NCBI GenBank assembly: GCA_949825045.1
Contig: OX463820.1
Span: 8,568,501 to 8,632,500, forward strand
Reading direction: 5' to 3'
Source of the DNA: Argyresthia goedartella
Taxonomy: Eukaryota; Arthropoda; Insecta; Lepidoptera; Argyresthiidae
DNA: 64,000 bases
Shown here: positions 54,999 to 64,000 of the stretch, in pieces
How the letters are laid out: each line of letters begins with the position of its first letter
Position numbering within the stretch: the stretch's first letter is position 1
The notes under the pieces: generated by a model
What the model was told of the DNA's origin: nothing
What the model saw: only the letters and a program-made list of their open reading frames with translations
Database searches by the model: none
Program-made: the position numbers and the translations under genes

Positions 54999-56261
54999 TG
55001 ATCATCCGCTCTGAGCATAGTGCCATAATTGCTGAATTTCATGATTCCTGGTCAACTGGAATGCCTGAAGGTTTTCATCTCCTTGCGAGTATCAAGCCAA
55101 TTCAGCAAACGCGTTTACATATTTTGCATACCCTGTCCACTATTTTGAAATATCTTGATATTACAGCCAGAGACGAAACCAAGTTAATCTATAGAAGACA
55201 TGATTACATAATTATGAATTCCGTAAATTTTGGCGTTCTGTAAATTATGACAAAATTGTTCGGACCCTTCTCGTTTTACTCAGCGTTTAAGTTGTGAAAA
55301 CTCAAACTTCCAAGTCAACGTAAGCATAAGATACGGCCGTTTATCTCACATATTTTACACCTACAATTACTTCGACACTCATTTATAACCGTAAAAACTA
55401 TGCAGTCGAAGTCTCAGGCTAGAGATAGTATTTAATAAGATAGAAGCTATAATTCTTTAAAAACAACTCATAGAACGGCTGCTGATCTTTATTGCCCGTA
55501 AAAGATTCACAAAATTCCCTTCTAAGAGGGAGCTTTCTTGGTTTTATGCAGAGCATTTTTAAGCCGAAAGAAAATGTTTAGTTTTAAAATAATCTTAAGT
55601 TCTATGTAGCCCCACGCTACCCCGCCTGCCGCGCTTTGCACGTTCTATCTCGATTAGTTCTGTGGTTCCCACTAGTACTAGTAAGAAGTCATGTGCCGCG
55701 GGGAACTCCCTGTTCCCAGTAAATTTTCCGTACCGTTTTTCGTGGTAACTTCCCACTGTGGTCGGGATCTTTCCCCGTGACTCGGAACGATCATGTCATA
55801 CATAAATTTATAATAAAATGAATCTATAACAATATTCTTGTATTTATTGTCTTGATTGAAGTAGAATTTAGTAAAATGTTTAAGCAGAGATCCTTGAAGA
55901 TTAATCATTCATACAGTAGTGAACTCCAGTTATCACCTCTTACGGTAAACCCAGGTTTAGATAGATATAATAGAATTATTTTGAGACAATGGAATAAACT
56001 ATGTATATCTGCCTGACGCTATAGCGCTTACGAGACGAGCGAGAAGGAATGAGTCTACCACGCACGGTTGGTCTTTTATTTTTTCACTCACTCTTTCCTT
56101 ACTCGCTTTGACTTCTGTCCTTAATTTGGCGATTTGTTATTACTCGTGATGTTTCGGCCGAGTTATTTGTGCTACAGGTCAGTTAACTAAAGCTGGCACG
56201 TTCACAGTACTCACATAAAAGCAATTTCACTAGAGAGTATATTTAAAAATTAATGATTTTA
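54999..56261. other. Gene-free stretch
   Basis: 55690-55770 contains gttcccagtaaatttt- and gaccacagtggga-type words suggestive of a small repeat related to 58130-58345. No exon seen. Confidence 0.4.
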
Positions 56262-57776
56262 TTCTAAATTCAGACCTCATGAAACACAGTAAACTGATAC
56301 CTCTGTTCAAGTCGGGAGATAAGGGTGATCCTTCAAATTTCAGACCAATATCTGTTCTTCCAACACTAAGTAAAATATTTGAAAAGATTATACTCAATCA
56401 AATGCTCTCACACTTCAACCGTACAAAACAACTCCACGCCAAACAATACGGTTTCACTAGGGGTAAATCGACTATGGATGCAGGTATCACCCTTATATCT
56501 CATATTTATTCTGCATGGGAGGCCGCACAGGATGCTATCGGAGTTTTTTGCGACCTGTCGAAGGCGTTTGATTGTGTTGATCATAATACGCTATTAATTA
56601 AATTAAATCATTACATAGTTAGAAATAAAGCGTTGGATCTACTAAGATCATACCTAAGCAATAGAATTCAAAAGGCAGAAGTTAACGGCGTAAGATCAGA
56701 TGGATCGGGTGTTAAAATGGGCGTTCCACAAGGTTCCATATTAGGCCCTTTCTTATTCCTGGTATATATTAATGATCTGCCTTTCATGGTGGAGAAATTA
56801 ACTGACATAGTGTTGTTTGCTGATGATACTTCACTGGTCTTCAAAATTGAAAGACAAAAAGGAGAATTTGATGATGTTAATGGTGTATTGTCTTTAACCT
56901 TGAATTGGTTCACAGTTAACGAAGTTTCTTGGAAACCATTGATAGCAAATTGCAGTGGGGACCCCACATAGATAAATTGGCTGGTAAGTTAAGTTCTGGG
57001 CTTACGCTGTTAGGAACATCAGACAAAGCACGGATGTGGCTACATCTAGGCTAGTATATTTTAGTTACTTTCATAGTGTGATGTCCTATGGTATCTTGTT
57101 GTGGGAGAAAGCAGCGGATATTCAAACTATTTTTATTGTACAGAAAAGAGCTATTCGAGCAATTTATAATTTAAAACAAACAGACTCCTTAAGAGAGCTT
57201 TTTAAAGAAATTGACATACTAACAGTAGCTAGTCAATTTATTTTCGAAAATATAATGTATGTACGCAAGAACCTTACAACATTTTCCAAACTTAGCGATA
57301 GCTGTAATGTTTACCTAAGAAATAATCACAGACTATGTGCGCCCCGTTTTAGACTCGCGAAGGTTAGCAATTCTTTCAAGGGTCAGTGCATTCTCTACTA
57401 CAATAAGATACCTCTGGAGATTTTGAAATTGCCATTTGAGCAATTTAAAAAGCATGTTAAAGCGACTTTGTCGAAAAAGGGATATTACAAGATTACTTAA
57501 CTGACAGGATTGTATGGGGTTAATCTGGCTCAACATAGACCTTGCTGTTAATAATTTTGCAATTATTTATTCCAGCTTATTAAATAAAAATAAATCATAA
57601 TTGTATTAGTTAGCACAACCTATTTTTAAAAGAGATCTAAAAATCAATCTTTGGGAGTTTCTACGCCCTTCTTCTCCCACAGTGGTCCAATGTAGAGAAG
57701 TGGCAAAAAATGACGTTTGCTAAGAATATGTAAATATCTACAGTAATAAAGTACTTTTGAGTTTGAGTTTGAGTTA
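56262..57776 (+). mobile_element. LINE family L-A, best-preserved copy, internal deletion
   Basis: The reverse transcriptase frame 56279-56971 starts within KLIPLFKSGDKGDPSNFRPI and covers LHAKQYGFTRGKSTMDAG, DLSKAFDCVDHNT, GVPQGSILGP and an intact catalytic LFADDTSLVF. About 120 bases after LTLNWFTVN are missing relative to the 43-kb copy and the frame is lost. The C-terminal part is readable again at 57036-57500 (MATSRLVYFSYFHSVMSYGI ... LPFEQFKKHVKATLSKKGYY). The 3' untranslated region ends in iterated gagttt at 57755-57776. 5'-truncated, without endonuclease or ORF1, hence non-autonomous. Confidence 0.92.
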
Positions 57777-58129
57777 TCAGGGACAGTCCATCACTAAAAA
57801 TATTCAAAAACATTCGGTGCATTGCATTACCTAAATGAGAGCGTTTTTAAAATATGAAACCGAAAAGTAAAGTTTTTGACCACTTTACAGAGGCCACACA
57901 GTGAACGAAAAAATTATTCATATATGTTCATTCTTTAAAACCATTTCAAAAACAGCACAAAGATTGATAGGCATTAGGAAAAATCTAAAAAGAGTCCTGA
58001 GAACGTGAAAAATTCCTTTAAAATATTTATTGTTTTTCATAAATGTTTATATATATCTGTGCAAGAATTTGTTTCACTAAAACCTAACTTTGGTCTATTA
58101 TAGAAAGTATTCAATGAATTGCAGTGGTA
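57777..58129. other. No gene recognised
   Basis: Follows the LINE tail; no supported feature. Confidence 0.4.
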
Positions 58130-58345
58130 ACTAGAAGGAATATTTACCCAGCCACGTTCCCAGTAAAGAAGGAATTTCCATTTATGTATAAAAATGTAAA
58201 TATAAAAGTATTTTAGTATTAAACATATGATAAAAAATATTTCTTGTATAACTATTTTTGCTTCTTTCCCCAACCTTCCCACCTAGTGGGAACGGCCCGG
58301 CCACGAATCCGGGCATTTTCCCACCTAGGGAAAATTACCGGGAAT
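58130..58345. repeat. Small palindromic repeat
   Basis: Contains cacgttcccagtaaag, cccacctagtgggaacggcc and cccacctagggaaaattacc, short words partly inverse to each other. Probably a MITE remnant; ends not resolved. Confidence 0.4.
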
Positions 58346-61014
58346 GGCACATCAGTATTCGTAAGTATCAGCTCCATCTAAATTAACACCACTAACTATA
58401 TACATATACGCAGACTGGGTAAGTCTCTATACGAAAAGACAGCTATATGTAGCTACTTTTACCCTCGTTTCTTGGATCGGGTGGTATAAAAGTAGTAAAT
58501 CAATGTTCTCTGGTGCGGACGTTTATTTTACTAGGTGAAAGGTCTGTAGATAGATAGATAGACTATACGTATACAAAAATGAACATACGTTAATTTTTGT
58601 ATTGCCCTTTCAACGGGATAACATTACATTACTCGTAGCTTAGTACTAAATACTAACTGCCATTTGTCACACCTTCAAAAAATAACTGGGGAAGAGGAAT
58701 AGATGTCACGAAAACAAGAAAATCGTTTTACAGTTATATTTTTTTCATGTTTATTTTTGGTTATTCCGCCTCGTGAAAGCCGTGTTTGCCCAAAGTCGCA
58801 ACATTTATGTAGCATTTCACGCAGATACAACTCCCAGCCGTGAGCTTTAAGTGCAATTAGCTTTATAAACACGAGACATAAATAAAGCAGAATACGTTAT
58901 TTAATTATACAGTAACTGAAAGTTACAGGTGCGAGTTTAAGGGCACCCAGCGGCCATTACTTTTTGTGTGACGATCCATTAATTTGAAATGCTCTATCAG
59001 CTTTTGCTCTTAAAATCATTCCTTACTGCAGCGAATTTAAGTAATATGAACATCAAATTCAAATGTCCTTGGGAACCACCGTAGTATACGCATGAATTTC
59101 TAGTAAATATAATAAAATAATAGAGAAATAGGTGTCGTATCGCACCATATTTGTCCGACTTATTTATTAGTTTACAATAGTAATCGAATCTCTCTGATGG
59201 TACTCGTTTACCTATACTCAATGTGTAGGTATGCTTCCTAATTAAAATGGACTAGAAACTGTACCTTATTGCTGCGTAACAGAAACCTACTACAACTTTG
59301 TAGAGTTCAATTTCCGTTCGAAATTGCGTTTTAAACGGTTGAGCAGTTCCGTGCCTTTCCAAATCAACTTAAGTTCAACGAGTATCGCCTCTAACTACTT
59401 TAACTTAGTAGCAGCTCTATTTAAAGTATTTGGGTGATATTGCTGTTTTTTTTATCTAATAAAGATAGCGAAAATCCCTGAAACAATAGCAAGTACATTA
59501 GCATGGATCAGGGGGCTATGAAAATTCAATTGAAATATTTTGAGGTATCCAATTTCCGATCCAATCCAATTGTCGTTGCCCGAGCCCACATGGCGGCTTG
59601 TCATGCCTATTCAACTAACGGAAATCAGGTCATCATTAAATGCACTGGCTGAATGTGTCATCAATTTACTGTGATAAAATGCAGAAAATGGTTCTCGTTT
59701 TGAATCCACCAGATCTCTGCAGTAACTGTGACCAACAGCTGAGAAACTTTTTTATTCCCACAGGTTTAAAGTATGAATAGGGCTTTGTAAGACGAAGCCG
59801 CAATCAATCTTCAAGTTTGACATCCTTTCACGATGTTCTGTAAACGAGTATCGGAGTATCGGTTACAGTGATAAAATAGCTTATATATTTATATTTTCTT
59901 TACAAATATTTGAAGCAAAAATTAACACGAACCGGGGTGCAAAAACACAAATGAAGTTCTTCTTAAATTTTCTTCCCTACCACGATTCTGTTTATTTCAC
60001 GGCTATTATTATTTGTTTGATTATAAAAATAAAACCATGACTATATTTTTAGACGCTAAATATACTATGGAACGATATACCTAGATAGATACCTATTTGA
60101 TTAAAGTAAAACTAGACTTGACACTGGGAATTTACGAGTGTATAAAAATATCTCGTAACAAAGACATAATACGATGTATTGTTACGGTCTAGATAAAACA
60201 ACGTTGAAATGAAATTAAGTCGTCATCGGTTAGCAGACAAATAATATGTTCTCAAATAGACGCTGCTTGAGCCATCTGTCAAGATGTATGAGGTCTAATG
60301 ATGACAATTTAAAAGCAGCCTCTGTGGGTATACCTCTCGTGCTGCATTTGATTATTTAGTTGTAGCCTGTCGCCTAACAATTTCAACATGAGTCGCGTAA
60401 AAGAAGCGGATACGGGTGAGCCTGTCAAATTACTTGAAATCCAACCCTCGTCAAAAGGGGTATTATTCTGTGATCCTATAAGTCATCCAAACCTATCAAC
60501 TCTGGTTAAGCTGAAAGTGTGAAAGTTAGTACGGTAGTAGTATTAGCACTACATCAACACAGTAGAGTAGAAAAGAAAATCTGTTCATGAAGTAAGTAGG
60601 GACCTAAAACACCATAAGGCGCTGGGTATTGTCCACCTTTTAAGGGTTATTAATCTTAAAGAAGACACTTTCTAAATCCAGAAAAAAATATGTTGATTCG
60701 ATCCCATTTCCTTCAATCATAATGTACCAACCTTCCTTCCTTCCAACTATGAGTACTAAGCAAATGACATCAGCTACTTGAATTGAATATCCATTAGGAA
60801 TGTAAATTATTTCAAGGGTAAATTGAAAAACCTTTTTGAGATTGTGTTTTCGAATGAACTCCGTTATTCCCGTCTAAAATTATAATAGGTAAGAAACCAG
60901 TATATCTTTCCCTCTACTACTCCTGTAAAACTGTCAAAGGTCAATAGCTTTCCCGTCAGTCAATAACTCAGTTGTCAGTCAGAACGTAAACAAGTATTGA
61001 TACTATAGGTAGTT
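58346..61014. other. Gene-free stretch, largely unique
   Basis: No exon, transposase or repeat boundary recognised. 59500-59760 and 60270-60540 look like ordinary unique DNA. Confidence 0.45.
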
Positions 61015-61801
61015 TTTTTGTTTTAAAAATGGTGAAATCTAAGATATGAAATAGTAGTTTATGTGACTGATACATAATGCCTACTTATGTACAGTTACAT
61101 ACAATAGTTTATCTACACATATATCATAAGCTCTTTTTAATGTGTTCAAGAACCGTATGTTCGACCGGCATGGTGGCATTGATAATTGTTCTGCACTTGT
61201 TTAGCTTGTGCAGAAGTACCAACTTCACAGACAAACTAGGGGCGGCACGCCGGCGGGCGTCGGCGTTTGAAATTTGAATGTCATAATTTGTCGAAAATTG
61301 ATACATTATGGTCATAATGTATCAATATTACAAAATTCCAAATGTCTTTATTACTATAGATATTTACATATATTTAGCAATCGTCATTTTTTGCCACTTC
61401 TCTACCTTGGACCACTGTGGGAGAAGCAGGGCGTAGAAACTCCCACAGATTGATTTTTAGATCTCTTTTAAAAATTGCTTATGCTTAACTAATACAAAAT
61501 AAATATACTTATGTCATTATCATAATTAATAAGCAAGAATAAATAATTACAAAATTATCAACAGCAAGGTCTGTGTTGAGCCAGATTAACCCCATACAGT
61601 CCCATCATTTAAGTAATCTTGAACATTGTAATATCCCATTTTTCGACAAATTCGCTTTAACATGGTTATTATTTTTATGTTATGTTTAATTTATGTTTAT
61701 TCAGATATGAAATGAGTTTTTACGAAGTAGTATAACATTATTCTGGTCGTTAAGTGCGGTTTTTGAACGCTGTAAAGAGGGTTTATGATACGTGTGTAGG
61801 T
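61015..61801 (-). mobile_element. Family F TIR element interrupted by a LINE tail
   Basis: 61090-61332 (tttatctacacatatatcat ... gacaaactaggggcgg ... gatacattatggtcataatg) and 61700-61801 (gagtttttacgaag ... gagggtttatgatacgtgtg) are the two parts of the element seen at 33305-33660 in the opposite orientation. The flank 61030-61090 carries agtttatgtgactg-type sequence that also adjoins the other copies. Confidence 0.8.
61333..61680 (-). mobile_element. LINE family L-A, 3' end only, inside family F
   Basis: tctttattactatagatatt, cttctctaccttggaccact and gattaaccccatacagtccc match the untranslated region and last codons of the 43360-44850 copy. Truncated about 80 bases into the coding end. No iterated tail is visible. 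Confidence 0.85.
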
Positions 61802-62055
61802 CCAATCAGGGAGAACCCACCTATACCCACCTGTCACAAATATCCGATTGGATATTTATATATATATATATTTTAAATAACTTTACTATCGTTTATTTTT
61901 ATTTATATGAAAGAGTTGGAGTATATATACTGCAGCTATAAATAATTATTTTCCATAAAATAAATCAACAATCAAAATAACAATTTTAAAAAATTAACAA
62001 TAATATGACACATTTTATAAAACTTCTGCCATATTAAAATAGTTTTTCGTGTACT
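61802..62055. other. No gene recognised
   Basis: Very AT-rich with an atatatata run at 61858-61872. Confidence 0.45.
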
Positions 62056-62059
62056 GCTC

Positions 62060-63170
62060 CAAAAATTTACAAATTTGTATTTCCTTGGGAATGTTTTTCT
62101 TGGTTCGGTTATGTACAACCAGTGAAATTTTCATGGAGTCTTGCGTCATTATCGTTGGCCTCACATCTTACGATATCCAAAAAGTTTAGCAAATCTGGCT
62201 TTTTTTTGGCGATTTTTGTCTTTTAAGCCATGTACCAGGCCTCGGCGAGGTTGATAGTTCGATGCCTCTCGTTGTTGCCGCACTATATCTCTCGGAAGCT
62301 CTCAGGCTCCATCTATTGATTAACAAAGTAATCACTGAGTTTTTGAACAATCTCAGTATCAGGCGAAGTCACCATGATGGCCAGCCAACGTTGGTTTATA
62401 TCTTTCGGTGGCATGTAAGAGAGAGCCATACACATCCTCGCGTGTTTTTTTACTTCGTTCATCAGAGAGCATCTTTTTGGTACGGCATGCTTGAAGTGGA
62501 AGTTGCATCCTATTATAATCGATTCCGGGAAAACTACCTGGAGAGCGTTGATTGCTGCGGTTTCGAAGTCAATCACTTTAAGAGGATTCAATCCGGGTAT
62601 GTGTTTTTTCAACAGGCTACACATCCTTGTATAAGTTGCCTGTTCCTTATTCAGTAGCAGCACATATATTAGAGGTACAACATTGGTGCTCTGGTCTTCC
62701 AGAGAAAAATCTCCATGCCGTGCATACAGCTGGGAGAACGGCGTAGACCACGTGAAAAATGTGCCATCAAAGAGAAAGGTAGCAACTTCCTTGATAACCT
62801 TTCTTGGCTGTTGGTGTTACAAAAACTATCATCTTAGCATCTACCCTATCCTCGAAGAAATCAATCGTTTCGTTGAACTCGTTTGGTACTACGATGTCCT
62901 GCAGATTTCTAAATCTAGAACGAGGTATTCCTGGGCTTTTTTAGAGCGCGAATGAAGTCTTCATGGATTTGAAAGGTGGCGCTTAAGTTATGAGGTGCTG
63001 GCCAGTCTCATTATCTCTTTACGATCTTCGAGATTCTTTGCAGATTCCTTTTTCGATTTTTTCTTATATCTGAATTTTAATTAGCGTTTAAAGCTTGGTG
63101 TGCATGGTTAAGGAGACGACGAAAAGACCTTCAAATACATGATGGGTCAGATCATCTTATGCCAGGCTGA
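62060..63170 (-). pseudogene. Mutator-like (MULE) transposase, degenerate
   Basis: On the minus strand, 62935-62823 reads LQDIVVPNEFNETIDFFEDR, then shifts frame. 62822-62313 is open and holds LFDGTFFTWSTPFSQLY with the first catalytic Asp (DGTF), NKEQATYTRMCSLLKKHIPG, VIDFETAAINALQ with the second Asp, and the C-x2-H motif in CNFHFKHA. The frame then continues across in-frame stops at about 62311, 62278 and 62225 to NNERHRTINLAEAWYMA (likely the catalytic Glu region) and KKPDLLNFLDIVRCEAND near 62120. The layout D-D-C2H-E is that of the MULE transposase domain. Remnants before 62935 are too decayed to place a zinc-finger domain. At least three stops and one frameshift make it inactive. No long MULE inverted repeats found. 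Confidence 0.8.
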
Positions 63171-63239
63171 ACACAACAATATTTGCTGTGCAAATCGGTA
63201 TGTTTGATGTGCGATTAAATACTAGCCGAAAACTATAAG

Positions 63240-63350
63240 TATTTTTTTTTTATTTGTGAATATAGTAAAGTTCCGATATATACGTTCCGGAAATTGAGTA
63301 CCGCTAAAAAGTCATGTCCATACTTTTGATTTCGTTGAGCTCCAAGTTAT
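63240..63350 (+). repeat. Unclassified repeat R1
   Basis: atagtaaagttccgatata, ttccggaaattgagtaccgc, tgtccatacttttgatttcg; matches 54130-54290. Confidence 0.65.
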
Positions 63351-63574
63351 TATTCGAAATCTTCAAATTAGTTTCTTAAAATAGGCTAACATAAAAACAT
63401 AAATTAAAATAAAAAGTTCTACGTATATTTATTTCGCATCGCCAAATGATCCATTGCCTAAGATTTTCCAGATGATGCGCTGTAACGCCCGCTACGAAAA
63501 TGCTACGATGACGCCGTTATAGATTTTCACACACATGCGAAATTCATCTCTATCACAAGTGTGTGCAGCTTAGT

Positions 63575-63845
63575 TATTTTATCTACACACCTATCATAAA
63601 CCCTCTTTACTGCGTCCAAAAACCGCTCGTTATGACCAACATAATGTTGAGACATCATGACCATAATGTATCAATATTTCGACATATTTTGAAATTCAAA
63701 ATGCCGCCCCTAGTTTGTCTGTGAAGTTGGTACTACTGAACAAGCTAAACAAGTGCAGAGCAATGATCAATGCCGCAATGCCGGCAAACATGCGGTTCCT
63801 GAACACATCAAAGAGAGATTATGATATGTGCGTAGATAAACTGGT
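63575..63845 (+). mobile_element. Family F TIR element, compact copy
   Basis: ttatctacacacctatcata at the left, inverse tttatctacgcacatatcat at the right, inner blocks aaaaccgctcgttatg and its inverse, and a central cataatg palindrome. 271 bp. Same module order as 33305-33660. Confidence 0.82.
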
Positions 63846-63859
63846 GTATATAACTGTAC

Positions 63860-63990
63860 ATAATTAGGCATTAAAACTCTCGAGTGATATTATTATGAAA
63901 CTCGCCTTCGGCTCGTTTTAAAAACCCACTCTCGAGTTTTAATGCCCTCCATTATGCAGCAGTCACATAAACTATTATTAAAAGGATATT
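63860..63990 (+). repeat. Hairpin module 'cattaaaactctcgag', second copy
   Basis: Nearly identical to 33690-33800: gcattaaaactctcgagtg, gaaactcgccttcggctcg, cactctcgagttttaatgc, then cctccattatgcagcagtc. It confirms that this hairpin and family F form one mobile unit. Confidence 0.82.
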
Positions 63991-64000
63991 TTATACGAGT

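Overview
The window looks like a lepidopteran (moth or butterfly) nuclear genome. It is AT-rich, almost empty of host exons, and packed with repeats I recognise as lepidopteran: the element with agggttccgtacc at one end and a cacttg(g/a)ccggttttt end, the LINE tail containing tttgctggaagaaat, and two tRNA-derived SINE families. I cannot name the species. There is no bacterial, viral-genome or organellar signature, and no operon, rRNA, CRISPR or intact tRNA gene.

Layout. 1-14.5 kb is mostly intergenic or intronic DNA. It carries scattered repeats, a 570-bp foldback element (8.2-8.8 kb), the C-terminal remnant of a piggyBac-like transposase (11.2-11.5 kb) and one half of a 355-bp inverted duplication (10.1 and 14.5 kb). 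14.5-16.5 kb holds a broken Ty3/gypsy-like retrotransposon whose two identical 99-bp LTRs point in opposite directions. 17.3-18.7 kb is a Tc1/mariner transposase fused in frame to the 3' end of a LINE. 19-20.4 kb has two SINEs, one split by a LINE tail with a 9-bp target-site duplication, and the endonuclease-like C-terminus of an R2/R4-type LINE. 21.2-28.7 kb is a nest: a degenerate Jockey/CR1-type LINE on the minus strand (ORF2 21.2-24.0 kb, probably ORF1 27.9-28.7 kb) with a BEL/Pao retrotransposon (24.1-27.9 kb) between the halves. 28.7-33 kb is a mosaic of SINEs and repeats, partly an inverted pair. 33.3-35.1 kb is a composite foldback element followed by a ~140-bp tandem satellite. 35.15-37.8 kb is a third LINE family.

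39.4-41.4 kb is bounded by inverted sequence and holds a possible two-exon 66-codon gene with GC-rich codons in AT-rich surroundings. 42.5-46 kb has SINEs, a MITE and a 1.5-kb LINE with a 10-bp target duplication. 46-51 kb is the least repetitive part and contains the one convincing host exon (50475-50774, minus): a phase 1-1 exon with a probable signal-peptide core and a complete LDL-receptor class A domain. 51.8-57.8 kb has two more copies of the 43-kb LINE family. 61-64 kb has two copies of the composite foldback element and a Mutator-like (MULE) transposase pseudogene.

The coding remnants do not form a pathway. They are layers of transposons, mostly dead from stops, frameshifts, lost catalytic residues or truncation, probably in or beside very long introns of the gene that owns the LDLa exon. 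The observations most worth checking are the inverted identical LTRs, the spliced micro-gene, the 32-bp perfect inverted duplication inside a LINE, the satellite-foldback junction and the transposase-LINE fusion ORF.
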